Position numbers and translations under genes: made by a program
Part shown: piece after piece, positions 8,207 to 16,862 of the stretch
How positions within the stretch are numbered: the first letter of the stretch is position 1
Layout of the letters: every line of letters begins with the position of its first letter
The notes under the pieces: model-generated
Told to the model about the DNA's origin: nothing
The model's database searches: none
What the model saw: the letters and a program-made list of their open reading frames with translations, nothing else
Assembly (NCBI GenBank): GCA_024276395.1
Contig: JAJRXH010000156.1
Coordinates: 1 to 27,365 of the forward strand
Length of the DNA: 27,365 nucleotides
Reading direction: 5' to 3'
Source of the DNA: an archaeon
GTDB taxonomy: Archaea; Asgardarchaeota; Heimdallarchaeia; Hodarchaeales; S146-22

Positions 8207-10094
8207 ACCTCACGATCTCCTGAGTTATCGGATTTTTCAATTCCAAAGAACCATCATCTTTGAGCCAACCTCTAAGCTTGTAGTAATTGTGAAGCATTTT
8301 CTGGAATTGTTCACGATCAATTCGATGTCCAGAGGTAGGCTTTCCAGCAATCGGCATTGGATCATCAAAATAACGTTTTGGAAGGGTATCTGACTCAAAT
8401 CCAATGTTAAAGAACTTATAATTGATCCATCGCTCTAAATCAATCACGTTGCAACCAATTTTCTCTAATTCTCTTTCAGAATATTCCAGTCCAGTCGCAA
8501 GCTTGAGTAGCTTTGCAAAATGTGTATAATTTAACAGGTGGGGTGAATTAAATCCATGGCAAACAAAACGACATAACCCCAAACAATCTTCTACCGCGTA
8601 GATATTCTCCGAAAAATAAACCATGTATTCTTTCGTTTCATAACTAGTTGGATTACGATCAATTTTTGCACCATAAATTCGATCAATAACATCAGAGGGT
8701 ATTGACAACAGAATATCAAGTGTTGGGCGAGAACGAAGATGATCTGCACCACGAGTGGCTGTTGCAATGCCCAAGGCAAAACTCTTGATATATCTTACAT
8801 CATGTGGATCTGATTGAGGCAAGCCCTTCACGGCAATGAGAAGCTCCTCAGAAACTCCAAGTTTCACGGCAGCGTGTCTACCTTCTGCAATCACGTCACC
8901 AAATCCAATCCGATGGCTAATTTGATAAAGAAGTTCTTTCGTTAATTCAAAATTACCAAAACCGAGTTCCATTCCTGTTTGATCTTTAGTAATCATTCCT
9001 CTTTCGTATAATTCAAACATCCAAGCTAAAACACTTCCAGTGCTGGACGCATCTAGTCCCAAATCATTGACCATATTATTCAGAATGATAACTTCTCGGG
9101 GATTACTAATTCCAATATTAGCACCAAGGAATCCAAGAGTGGAATATTCAGGTCCTTCACCACTTACCACGTCTTTTTCAGAGACCGTGTTGCGATGACG
9201 ACAATGGACCACGCAGCCATAGCAAGATACCATTCTCTCGACGAATTCATGAAATTTCTCTGCTCGGAGATCATCTGAAAAAGCATTCAATTGGCTATTT
9301 TTTGTCCTAATGGCACCAAGCATGTTACTTACATCATAAAGAAGAGGTGTACCGTACTTTCCTAGGGTTTTAATGATCTTTGACGACGCCAGATACTTAT
9401 TAAGTTCTTGAACCAATTCCAAAAATTCCAACGGCCTGAATATGGGAATGCCTTTCCCATCACCAGCCACGATGGCTTTCAAATTCTTGAATCCCATTAC
9501 AGCGCCAGAGCCACCTCTTCCAGCAGCATTCTTCCGATTATTGATGATACATGCAAAACGAACCTTATTTTCACCAGCGGGGCCTATGCAAGCTATCTCA
9601 ACATATTCTCCATGCTTTTCCTTGAGCAAGCGTTGCGTTTCAACAGTCCCCTTCCCCCACAAGAAATCTGCTGAATGAATTTCTATCTTCCCATTTTCCA
9701 CGTAAAGATAAACCGGTTCTGGTGATCTTCCCGTTATCACCAGAGTATCAATCCCAGCAAAACGAAGATGAGCTGGAAAGAAACCTCCCATGTTCGTATC
9801 ACAAAAAACCCGAGATTCTGGTGATATTGTCGTGATATTCATCCGAGAACTACTTGGAGCTCCCGTGCCCGTGAGAATTCCAGTACCAAAGATTAAAGGC
9901 GTCGACGGATGAAAAGCTGATATTTCATCAATTTCACTTAGAATCTGGTAAAGGAGGATTATGTTAAGGCCTCTTCCCCCGAGAAATTTTCTTCGCACAT
10001 CCTCCGGAATCTTTTCATAACTCACGGAATGATCAGATAAGTTAACTCTTGCTAATCGTTTCTGATGTAAGATGTTTTCCTGAACGAAAAACAA
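8190..10094 (-). CDS. Tungsten-dependent aldehyde:ferredoxin oxidoreductase family protein
   Basis: About 634 residues, near the usual 605-650 of the family. N-terminal blocks RVNLSDHSV, FLGGRGLN and GTGILTGTGAPSSSR bind tungstopterin. Counting from the chosen start, cluster ligands are C291, C294 and C298 (CYGCVVHC) plus C508 (DCLGLCRF). The glutamate of EGPEYSTLG (E316) and the histidine of RGADHLR (H452) fit the catalytic Glu and His of Pyrococcus AOR; DLGLDASSTG is the pterin-binding motif. TTG at 10092-10094 is preferred because GGTGGATGA lies just upstream and it avoids a 50-base overlap with the sulfur-carrier gene; ATGs at 10118 and beyond are alternatives. It would oxidise aldehydes to acids with ferredoxin reduction. 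BamB also belongs to this family, but the retained AOR catalytic residues favour an aldehyde oxidoreductase. Confidence 0.87.
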   Translation of the reverse strand: MFFVQENILHQKRLARVNLSDHSVSYEKIPEDVRRKFLGGRGLNIILLYQILSEIDEISAFHPSTPLIFGTGILTGTGAPSSSRMNITTISPESRVFCDTNMGGFFPAHLRFAGIDTLVITGRSPEPVYLYVENGKIEIHSADFLWGKGTVETQRLLKEKHGEYVEIACIGPAGENKVRFACIINNRKNAAGRGGSGAVMGFKNLKAIVAGDGKGIPIFRPLEFLELVQELNKYLASSKIIKTLGKYGTPLLYDVSNMLGAIRTKNSQLNAFSDDLRAEKFHEFVERMVSCYGCVVHCRHRNTVSEKDVVSGEGPEYSTLGFLGANIGISNPREVIILNNMVNDLGLDASSTGSVLAWMFELYERGMITKDQTGMELGFGNFELTKELLYQISHRIGFGDVIAEGRHAAVKLGVSEELLIAVKGLPQSDPHDVRYIKSFALGIATATRGADHLRSRPTLDILLSIPSDVIDRIYGAKIDRNPTSYETKEYMVYFSENIYAVEDCLGLCRFVCHGFNSPHLLNYTHFAKLLKLATGLEYSERELEKIGCNVIDLERWINYKFFNIGFESDTLPKRYFDDPMPIAGKPTSGHRIDREQFQKMLHNYYKLRGWLKDDGSLELKNPITQEIVRYENKS

Positions 10095-10098
10095 TGTT

Positions 10099-10383
10099 TC
10101 ATCCACCACCAATAGCATATCCAAAAGTAATGACATCCCCATCAACAAGTTGCTTCCTTACTAACTCATCAAGAGGAATGACCTCATCATTGAGAACGCA
10201 CAACACGTGATCTTGAAGTTTGCCATCCTCAGAACACAATTCACCATGTATCTGTGGATATTCCTGTCTTAATCGATTAATGAACGTCTCAAAAGTTATT
10301 TTTCCCTCAACTGGAGAAAAAAACAGTTCAACATCTTTAAATCTAGAGGAAAAAGGTTGAAGAAATTTCAAGAAAACTCTCAT
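10099..10383 (-). CDS. MoaD/ThiS-family sulfur carrier
   Basis: A 94-residue ubiquitin-fold sulfur carrier ending in AIGGG; the exposed C-terminal glycines are where the thiocarboxylate forms. The strand LCVLNDEVIPLDELVRKQL and the turn LVDGDVITFGYAI are typical of MoaD. It directly precedes the tungsten aldehyde oxidoreductase gene (four bases to the preferred start), so it most likely supplies sulfur for the tungstopterin dithiolene of that enzyme. Tungsten aldehyde oxidoreductase operons commonly include a MoaD-like gene. The ATG follows GGTGAG about seven bases upstream. It is slightly longer than housekeeping MoaD (about 80 residues). Confidence 0.88.
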   Translation of the reverse strand: MRVFLKFLQPFSSRFKDVELFFSPVEGKITFETFINRLRQEYPQIHGELCSEDGKLQDHVLCVLNDEVIPLDELVRKQLVDGDVITFGYAIGGG

Positions 10384-10430
10384 GAGACGCTCACCGTGCT
10401 AATCTCCATTTCATTTTTGCCCAAATCCCT

Positions 10431-10471
10431 AAAAAATTGAAAATATTGGCTCTCGTAACTTGGAGAGCCAA
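10431..10471 (-). terminator. Hairpin plus U-rich terminator after the BamA-like gene
   Basis: A perfect 9-bp stem, TTGGCTCTC (10446-10454) with GAGAGCCAA (10463-10471), encloses an 8-base loop. On the minus strand it is followed by a U-rich tail that includes ATTTTTT. It lies 13 bases past the stop of the 10485-11429 gene and so separates block C from operon B. Confidence 0.65.
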
Positions 10472-10484
10472 AGTTCTAAGCTTT

Positions 10485-11429
10485 TCACTCCTTCTTGAGT
10501 TTTGCACCACACTTACCACAATACTCGAACTCTGTCGGCAATCCTTTCACGTGACAAGAGGGACATTCTTGTAAGGGTGGACCCCACAAGGTCTCAGAAT
10601 GCGGACTATCCCGAACTTTCAAGTAATTTGGAGGTCTTTTCTCTACGAATGCTGTCATACCTTCATACGGTTCCCAACAAGCAAAATGAAGAGACAGCCA
10701 ATCTTTTGCATGTCCTATAGTCTGATACCAAGCAAAATCCTTCCAGAAGTTAACTTGTTGCTTCGTATATCTCATACATTCTGGAAATTTATTGATGAGT
10801 TTTTCACACAAGACATCGACCGCCTCGTCAAGCTCCGAGTAGGGAACGACTTGATTAACAAGACCCCATTCCAATGCTTTTTGTGCTGGAATCCGGTCAC
10901 ACGTGAACAAAATTTCACGTGCACGACGATCACCGACCATGATGGGCAGCCACTGGGTAGCTCCGCCACACGCTACAGATCCAACTCTTGTCCCCACTTG
11001 CAAAATTTCAACATGATCAGCAGCAATGGCAAGATCGCACGCCATGTTCCACTCATTACCTCCACCAGCAACAACTCCATTCAGGCGAGCGACCGTTGGT
11101 TTTCCAAGATTGCGAAAGACATCATGAGCCTCTTGAAAAATCGTCATGTACTTCCAGTAATCTCGTGGTTGCGCCACATATTTACTCGCATATTCCTTGA
11201 CATCACCACCAGTACAAAAGGCTTTATCACCTGCTCCGGTAAGAACGACAACAGCAATGTAATCATCCCACATTGCATCCTTGAAGGCTTGAGTCATTTC
11301 TTGGAGAGTGAGCGTCGTATAAGCATTGTAGGCGTGTGGCCGGTTGATGGTAACTTTTGCAACTCGATCGACTTTCTCATATATTATTTCTTTAAATTCA
11401 TATTCTTCTGGATCTTTTGCCTTGAACAT
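10485..11429 (-). CDS. bamA: 6-oxocyclohex-1-ene-1-carbonyl-CoA hydrolase (BamA/Oah-like) with C-terminal zinc ribbon
   Basis: A 314-residue crotonase-family protein with the blocks that mark ring-opening hydrolases of anaerobic benzoyl-CoA degradation: RPHAYNAYTTLTLQEM (30-45), FCTGGDVKEYA (71-81), PRDYWKYM (88-95), NGVVAGGGNEWNMACDLAI (117-135) and VGSVACGGATQWLPI (149-163). The enzyme hydrates and cleaves the ring of 6-oxocyclohex-1-ene-1-carbonyl-CoA, giving 3-hydroxypimelyl-CoA. The crotonase part ends near residue 275 and is followed by an unusual tail with CPSC (289, 292) and CGKC (304, 307), a likely rubredoxin-type zinc ribbon. Bacterial BamA is longer (about 370 residues) and, as far as I recall, lacks this ribbon. 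The start ATG has GGTGGTG upstream. It is the last gene of block C, followed by a terminator. Confidence 0.87.
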   Translation of the reverse strand: MFKAKDPEEYEFKEIIYEKVDRVAKVTINRPHAYNAYTTLTLQEMTQAFKDAMWDDYIAVVVLTGAGDKAFCTGGDVKEYASKYVAQPRDYWKYMTIFQEAHDVFRNLGKPTVARLNGVVAGGGNEWNMACDLAIAADHVEILQVGTRVGSVACGGATQWLPIMVGDRRAREILFTCDRIPAQKALEWGLVNQVVPYSELDEAVDVLCEKLINKFPECMRYTKQQVNFWKDFAWYQTIGHAKDWLSLHFACWEPYEGMTAFVEKRPPNYLKVRDSPHSETLWGPPLQECPSCHVKGLPTEFEYCGKCGAKLKKE

Positions 11430-11491
11430 TTATCGACACCACCTAAAGTTTTTCCATGAAACTTAAATCCTTTTTTCCCAAAAATTTCTCT

Positions 11492-13567
11492 TCACTCACC
11501 ACTAAATTGAGGTAATGAACCAGTAACCACGCTTTTTAACCCGACAAGTGCGTCTTTCGTCTTAAAAATAAATTGGAGATCTTTTAATTCCGATTCAACA
11601 CCCTTTTGTTCATTAATCAACTTTTCAGCTAATTTAAGAGCAACCGGAGCTTTAACAGCAATCTGTCGGCACAACTTTTGCTGTATCGTCGAAAGTTTCT
11701 CTAGCTGTTCTGGACTACGGGCAATTTCTAAAATTTCATTAACATCATGTTGCTCAAGGAATTGAATGATTTCTTTCCAATGTTCACCTAAATGGACTGA
11801 TACATCATTTCCCTTTCCTTTTTTCACATCTTCGAGAATCTTCTCGATAAGCTCTACATCACCATCCAGCAACGAATCAATCTCACTCCACGTGAGCACT
11901 TGATCAATTAGACTAATTTCCAAAGCTTGTGAGGCTGTTATACGTGCTCCCGAATATATTAGGTATTTAGCAAGAGTCTTCCCGACACGAGCAGGAGTTC
12001 TTTGCGTTCCTCCTAATGCCGGATAAATACCTATTCCCGTCTCTGGAAATCCCATCATGGCCCTAGGACTAGCTACGATTACATCACCCGCGAGAGCTAA
12101 TTCGAGTCCACCGCCTAGAGCCAAGCCATTCATGTACATGATGATTGGCTTGCTGGATGCATCAATCTGATTCAATAATTCCTGCCCAATCCGAGTAAAT
12201 TCATGAATGCGTTCAAATTGATTAGTCTCAATGTTTTCAATGAAAAATTTAATATCTGCTCCAGCCATGAAGGCTTTTCCAGTTCCGGTAATGATGATGA
12301 TCTCTACTTCATTATCCTGTAACAAGTGCAAAAAAGATCTTTTTAAGTCAGAAACAACTACTGGATTCAACGCATTCAGATCTTCTGGCCTGTTGATAAT
12401 AACATATCCGATTTTCCCTATTTTATTAGACAAGACAAAATCAGGCTTCCAAATGCTGTCCCATTCATCCGATTCAAGAGGTGATGGAAGTTCTAAATTC
12501 CAATCATTAGCAATTTTTCGCGCTAATCGAACCACGTCTTTTCTTGTTCTCTCTTTAATCAATTGATAGGGTGTTTTTCTCCATCTTAAGCCTATCTTCG
12601 CACCACGATGAATATCACCAAACTTACACACGCCTTCTGATAACAGTTGCCCCCAAATAAGAAACATCAATCCCAAAACTCTCTCCATGATGACAGATCT
12701 TGCTTTTTCCAAGTTGTCTGAGATTTTCTCCTCAGAATCAATTGACCAAGATTGTCCCAATTCGGCTTGCTTTTTTAGCAATCTCGATGGCTCATAGAGG
12801 GGACCAAAGGCTCTGAATAGGGTCTCTTGAGAATGATAGGCAATGAGAACACCAGTGGCATTCATCAACGCAAAAGGTCCCATTGATACGCCGAATAACT
12901 GGCAATAAATGTTATCTATTGCTTTTTTCGAGGCAATCCCTTCCTCATTCATTCTCACAGCTTCATTCAACCAAGGAACGAAAAATCGATTCACCACGAA
13001 GCCATTTGAATCCTTACATATTATTGGGTCCTTGTCAAGCCGTCGGATGATACTCAATGCACGCTTTATTGTTTTTTTGGATGTTTTTTCTCCAGGAATG
13101 ATTTCAATCAATCTATTCTTAGCGGCATGGTAAAAAAAGTGCATTCCCAGGAATCGATCTGGACAACTCACCGAATGAGCTAATTCAGTAACAGAAAATG
13201 AAGATGTGTTCGTAGCAATGAGGCATTCATCAGAAACAATGCGGGATATTTCTTGGAAAACATTTCTCTTAACATCGAAATCTTCGAATACCGCCTCAAT
13301 AACCAAATTACAAGGAGCTAGTAACGAATAATCAGTGGTCGGTTTAATCCTTGATAATATCTTCTCAACTTGCGATGAAGTAAATATTTTTCTAGATATA
13401 CCTTCATTTAAGGTGGCTTTTATGGAATTAATTCCCTTTTCAAGAAATTCATCACTGATATCTACTAAGATCACGTCAAACTCCTGTTGGGCAAACTTTT
13501 GTGCTATTGCCGAACCCATTGTCCCGGCGCCAATAATTCCAACCGTTAAGTGATTACTCTGACCCAT
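11492..13567 (-). CDS. Bifunctional 3-hydroxyacyl-CoA dehydrogenase / enoyl-CoA hydratase
   Basis: About 691 residues. The N-terminal half is a 3-hydroxyacyl-CoA dehydrogenase: Rossmann motif GAGTMG (13-18), NTSSFSVTELA, the catalytic histidine in GMHFFYH (H153) with the following LIEIIPG glutamate, and two helical C-terminal dehydrogenase domains. From about residue 390 a crotonase domain follows, with oxyanion loops GKAFMAGADI and GLALGGGLELAL and both catalytic glutamates (E499, and E519 in PETGIG). This dehydrogenase-then-hydratase order is the archaeal fusion type; in bacterial FadB the order is reversed. It would oxidise 3-hydroxypimelyl-CoA after ring opening and also hydrate enoyl-CoAs. 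Three ATGs stand in a row; the third is chosen because GGTGAG then has a seven-base spacing. Confidence 0.9.
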   Translation of the reverse strand: MGQSNHLTVGIIGAGTMGSAIAQKFAQQEFDVILVDISDEFLEKGINSIKATLNEGISRKIFTSSQVEKILSRIKPTTDYSLLAPCNLVIEAVFEDFDVKRNVFQEISRIVSDECLIATNTSSFSVTELAHSVSCPDRFLGMHFFYHAAKNRLIEIIPGEKTSKKTIKRALSIIRRLDKDPIICKDSNGFVVNRFFVPWLNEAVRMNEEGIASKKAIDNIYCQLFGVSMGPFALMNATGVLIAYHSQETLFRAFGPLYEPSRLLKKQAELGQSWSIDSEEKISDNLEKARSVIMERVLGLMFLIWGQLLSEGVCKFGDIHRGAKIGLRWRKTPYQLIKERTRKDVVRLARKIANDWNLELPSPLESDEWDSIWKPDFVLSNKIGKIGYVIINRPEDLNALNPVVVSDLKRSFLHLLQDNEVEIIIITGTGKAFMAGADIKFFIENIETNQFERIHEFTRIGQELLNQIDASSKPIIMYMNGLALGGGLELALAGDVIVASPRAMMGFPETGIGIYPALGGTQRTPARVGKTLAKYLIYSGARITASQALEISLIDQVLTWSEIDSLLDGDVELIEKILEDVKKGKGNDVSVHLGEHWKEIIQFLEQHDVNEILEIARSPEQLEKLSTIQQKLCRQIAVKAPVALKLAEKLINEQKGVESELKDLQFIFKTKDALVGLKSVVTGSLPQFSGE

Positions 13568-13626
13568 CATCATCTCACCTTATCTCTAAATCGCCACGAC
13601 ATTTTGACATGAAATCCTATCATCCA

Positions 13627-14898
13627 TTAATTCTCTGTTTTCTCATAGTTTTCGATGAGAATTGCATTGCCTTGTCCACCGCCAATGCAGGCTGAAGCAA
13701 TTCCAAATCTTTTTTTCCTTCTTCTCAATTCTAACGCTAATGTCAGAAGGAGTCTAGCTCCGGTGGCTGCGAGAGGATGACCAATAGCAATGGCACCACC
13801 ATTCACATTAACTTTCTCTCGATCTAGGCCAAGACTTTTCTCAACAGCAAGATACTGAGCACCAAATGCTTCATTAATCTCAAATAAATCAATATCATCC
13901 AATGAAAGACCTGTTTCTTTCAGTATTGCTGTTATTGCTGCTACAGGGCCAAGACCCATTCTTGATGGTTCGACACCAGCAATGGCACTTGCAACAACCC
14001 TAGCCAAGGGACGAAGAGCATTTCGAGTAACGTATGATTCGGAGGCAATCACATTTGCTGCTGCACCATCAACAATTCCCGAAGAGTTTCCAGCTGTTTG
14101 AACACCATCTTTCCTAAAAGCTGGCCGAAGCTTGGAGAGAGCTTCCATGTTAGTCTCTCTTACGTGTTCATCACGTGATAATGTTCTATCTTTCGGAGTT
14201 GTCCAGACTTTTCTAGGTTGCAGCCCATCTTGTTCAATGATTGATGAACTTACCGGCAACATCTCTTCTAATAACGTGCCATCCCTAGTTCTGCTCAAGG
14301 CGAGGGAATGAGAACGAAGGGCATATTCGTCCACCTCTTCGCGCGTGATGTGAAAATCAGAAGCTAGATTCTCGGCAGTCATGCCCATCGTGCATCCCGA
14401 AGCTGGATCCAAAAGAGATTCCCAGAGCAAATCAATGAAATTGACTTGTCCTAATTCATAACCTAATCTATTTCCATAACAGACCGTTGGATTTAATGAC
14501 ATGTTTTCTGCGCCACCCGTGAGAATCACCTCAGCTTTGTTCAAGATGACTTGTTCGGTCGCCAAAATTACCGTTTCAATTCCCGATCCACATATCCTCT
14601 GGACTAAAGAGGCTGGCGCCGCCCGCGGCACTCCACAATAAAGACCAACGTGACGAGGAAGATAGATGGCATCAAAACTTGACTGGGTTACGTTTGCAAA
14701 AATAACCTGATCAACATCCTTAGGGGATATATTACTTCTCCTTAGGGCTTCTCGTCCTGCAATGATCCCTAAGTCTGTAGGAGTTATTTTACTTAAAGTT
14801 CCACAGAATTTCCCGAAAGGAGTTCTTGCTCCATCGACAACATAGACATTTTTATCATAAACAATGGCTATACCAGGATTTTCTTCTTTTTCACTCAA
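13627..14898 (-). CDS. Thiolase (acetyl-CoA acetyltransferase / 3-oxoacyl-CoA thiolase)
   Basis: A classical thiolase of about 423 residues. Key features are DGARTPFGKF (22-31), the acylated cysteine C103 in QRICGSGIETV, GGAENMS, NEAFGAQYLA, the histidine of IGHPLAATGARLL, and a second cysteine in ACIGGGQGNA. TTG at 14896-14898 is chosen as start because AGGTGG lies just upstream and it falls 10 bases after the preceding ATPase gene; a start at 14985 would overlap that gene by 77 bases with no family match. Together with the fused dehydrogenase/hydratase it completes a beta-oxidation set that could convert 3-oxopimelyl-CoA into glutaryl-CoA and acetyl-CoA (inference from context). Confidence 0.9.
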   Translation of the reverse strand: MSEKEENPGIAIVYDKNVYVVDGARTPFGKFCGTLSKITPTDLGIIAGREALRRSNISPKDVDQVIFANVTQSSFDAIYLPRHVGLYCGVPRAAPASLVQRICGSGIETVILATEQVILNKAEVILTGGAENMSLNPTVCYGNRLGYELGQVNFIDLLWESLLDPASGCTMGMTAENLASDFHITREEVDEYALRSHSLALSRTRDGTLLEEMLPVSSSIIEQDGLQPRKVWTTPKDRTLSRDEHVRETNMEALSKLRPAFRKDGVQTAGNSSGIVDGAAANVIASESYVTRNALRPLARVVASAIAGVEPSRMGLGPVAAITAILKETGLSLDDIDLFEINEAFGAQYLAVEKSLGLDREKVNVNGGAIAIGHPLAATGARLLLTLALELRRRKKRFGIASACIGGGQGNAILIENYEKTEN

Positions 14899-14908
14899 GT
14901 TAGACCAC

Positions 14909-15694
14909 CTAAAGTGTTGAGGTTGAACGTGATTTTTTACGATGATACTTAAGTGCTGATATGGCTGCACCAATGGCAACAACATACTGTGGATGAGGAG
15001 GTATTAATACCTCGCAGTTCAGCTCCTTTTCTAAAAGGGTTGCCAAGTATGGATGATATGCAACGACACCACCACAAAAAATTATTGGATTGTCCACGCT
15101 AAGGTGAATTCGCTTGACTCTATTCACAATCGATAGATAAATTCCCAGGGCTATCTCTTCTTCGTTTACACCGTTGAATTTCCAAGAAATGATCTCTGAT
15201 TTAGCAAAAACTGTACAAAAACTATTTAAAGTTCTAACCTTCTGAGCCTTCTTTGCTAATTCATTCATTTCTTCAAGATCAAGTTCAGCTTTTTCAGCAA
15301 TTTCCGTGATGAATGTTCCAGTACCAGCAGCACACTTATCATTCATGTAAAACTTGATAACTTCGCCATTAGACCCACTTTCAATGACCTTGATATCCTC
15401 ACCACCAATATCCAAGATGGTTTTCACGAATGGATATTGATGAGAGAGACCCACTGAAGCACAAATGATTTCAGTCTTCTTGATGTCACTCTGGATGGCT
15501 CTTCTACCATATCCAGTCGCACAACTAGATGCTATTTCATAGTTATCGTGAATATAGGATATTGTCTGTTCAAACTCATCCTTCTTCCTAGTTAACGTGC
15601 GAATGACCCTCTTGAACAGTAATTCACCACGATCATCAACCACTGCAAACTTCGTATAAGAAGATCCAAGATCAATTCCCAAGAAATGCTTCAT
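14909..15694 (-). CDS. BadF/HgdC-type ATP-dependent activator (third ATPase of the window)
   Basis: A 261-residue ASKHA ATPase with DLGSSYTK (8-15), TGYGRR (60-65), DIGGEDIKVI (95-104, Glu where HgdC has Gln), cluster cysteines C121 (NDKCAAGTGTF) and C160 (SFCTVFAKSE) and a CGG adenosine motif. Only one such ATPase is present here, unlike the pair in operon A, so it should form a homodimeric activator. Its natural client is the 2-hydroxyacyl-CoA-dehydratase-like protein at 16863-18059, from which it is separated by a dehydrogenase gene. ATG at 15692-15694 has AGGGATGG five bases upstream, and starts 11 bases after that dehydrogenase gene. Family is certain; the reaction served is not. Confidence 0.85.
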   Translation of the reverse strand: MKHFLGIDLGSSYTKFAVVDDRGELLFKRVIRTLTRKKDEFEQTISYIHDNYEIASSCATGYGRRAIQSDIKKTEIICASVGLSHQYPFVKTILDIGGEDIKVIESGSNGEVIKFYMNDKCAAGTGTFITEIAEKAELDLEEMNELAKKAQKVRTLNSFCTVFAKSEIISWKFNGVNEEEIALGIYLSIVNRVKRIHLSVDNPIIFCGGVVAYHPYLATLLEKELNCEVLIPPHPQYVVAIGAAISALKYHRKKSRSTSTL

Positions 15695-15705
15695 GGATGC
15701 CATCC

Positions 15706-16635
15706 CTACTTTTGTTCAGAATTTACCTTTTCAACCAGTTGAATGAGTCTAGTCATTGTCAGGTTATATGGAGTTGGAATTCCATGCTTTTGTCCATATT
15801 CTACAATCTTTCCATTTAATTGATTAATTTCCGTGGGACATTTGTTTTGAATGTCGACGGCCATCGAAGGAAAGTGTTTACCGCCACGTTTCAAGTAATT
15901 AATGCAAAATTCCTTGAATCCTTGCTTAAATTGGATTCCTTCTGCTGCAGCCACTTTCATCCCTTCATCAATGATTCCCTCAATTACCGGATAGATTGGC
16001 AAAAAATCCATGACATCTTTCATCGTTGTTTGAGTAACAGCACATAAAGAGGAAAGTGTAGCATTCAAGATTGATTTTTCCCACGTATATTTCCGGATAT
16101 CATCCGTGAAAGCAGTATTTAACTCCACAGATGACAACATTTCAGCTATCGACCTTGCTAATGGCTCACCTTCTGGATGTAATGCTCCAATGTAATTAGG
16201 AGGGTTAAAAAAAGTCACGTTCACCGTGTTATGATTAAGCATGTTGCCGGCATAATTAATGACCATTCGAAAAGTATTTTCTCTACCAAATTTCTCAGCA
16301 ACCATGAGCTCATTGTCTATTCCATTTTGTGCTGCCATTGCTGGCATCTCACCACCAAGCATTGCTGCATTCTCAATGACTTGCTTCAGATAAGGTGTCT
16401 TTACTGAAAAAACGAGTAAATCAAGCTCCTTAGACATCAATTCATCAATCGATGTGTAAGCTCCAGTCACCATGGCTTTTTTCTCAATGGTATGCGTCAA
16501 GGAGACTCCTTCTTGCTTGATAAGATCGATTTTTTCCTCTATTATGTCACAAACATGTACTTCTTGTCCAGCTAACACGAAATGAACTGCTAAAGTAGAT
16601 CCAACTGGACCCATTCCAATGATACCTATTTTCAA
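15706..16635 (-). CDS. Ketopantoate reductase (ApbA/PanE) family NAD(P)-dependent dehydrogenase
   Basis: A 309-residue protein with the Rossmann motif GMGPVGS (7-13), SVKTPYL after the third strand, and the ApbA C-terminal core: the catalytic lysine K187 in WEKSILNA, then a PSMAVDIQNK.TEINQLNG block and HGIPTPYN. In PanE this enzyme reduces 2-ketopantoate for CoA synthesis. Its place between a dehydratase-like gene and its activator, inside an aromatic degradation block, suggests instead a dehydrogenase for a 2-oxo/2-hydroxy acid or a cyclic hydroxyacyl-CoA; that is inference. TTG at 16633-16635 is the chosen start because GAGGTG lies six bases upstream and gives the family start MKIGIIGMG; GTG at 16644 overlaps that site. 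Confidence 0.83.
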   Translation of the reverse strand: MKIGIIGMGPVGSTLAVHFVLAGQEVHVCDIIEEKIDLIKQEGVSLTHTIEKKAMVTGAYTSIDELMSKELDLLVFSVKTPYLKQVIENAAMLGGEMPAMAAQNGIDNELMVAEKFGRENTFRMVINYAGNMLNHNTVNVTFFNPPNYIGALHPEGEPLARSIAEMLSSVELNTAFTDDIRKYTWEKSILNATLSSLCAVTQTTMKDVMDFLPIYPVIEGIIDEGMKVAAAEGIQFKQGFKEFCINYLKRGGKHFPSMAVDIQNKCPTEINQLNGKIVEYGQKHGIPTPYNLTMTRLIQLVEKVNSEQK

Positions 16636-16862
16636 GAGCAACACCTCAACAAAATTTAATTTTTACTTTCTTTCCGCCTGTTCGTTCTCCATTTCATCAG
16701 ACTTTCCATGAAATGTTTCTCTTTTATCTCATTGATCTTTTCACTGATTCTTATTATCAATGACTGGAAACTGTCAGGTCAACTTCCTAGGAGATATCTT
16801 TACTTCATTCACTGACAGAAAGCCAACCATGATTCAGAACAACCCCAGGCTGATGACTCTCA

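Noticed and set aside
8190..10094. Assignment as BamB, the class II benzoyl-CoA reductase
   Set aside because: Length and the Fe-S partner fit, but the AOR catalytic Glu (EGPEY) and His (RGADH) are kept and none of the other Bam subunits is present, so a general AOR label is safer.
10599..11459. A 286-codon plus-strand open frame opposite the BamA-like gene
   Set aside because: It is antisense to a gene with clear family motifs and shows no domain or matching ribosome-binding site.
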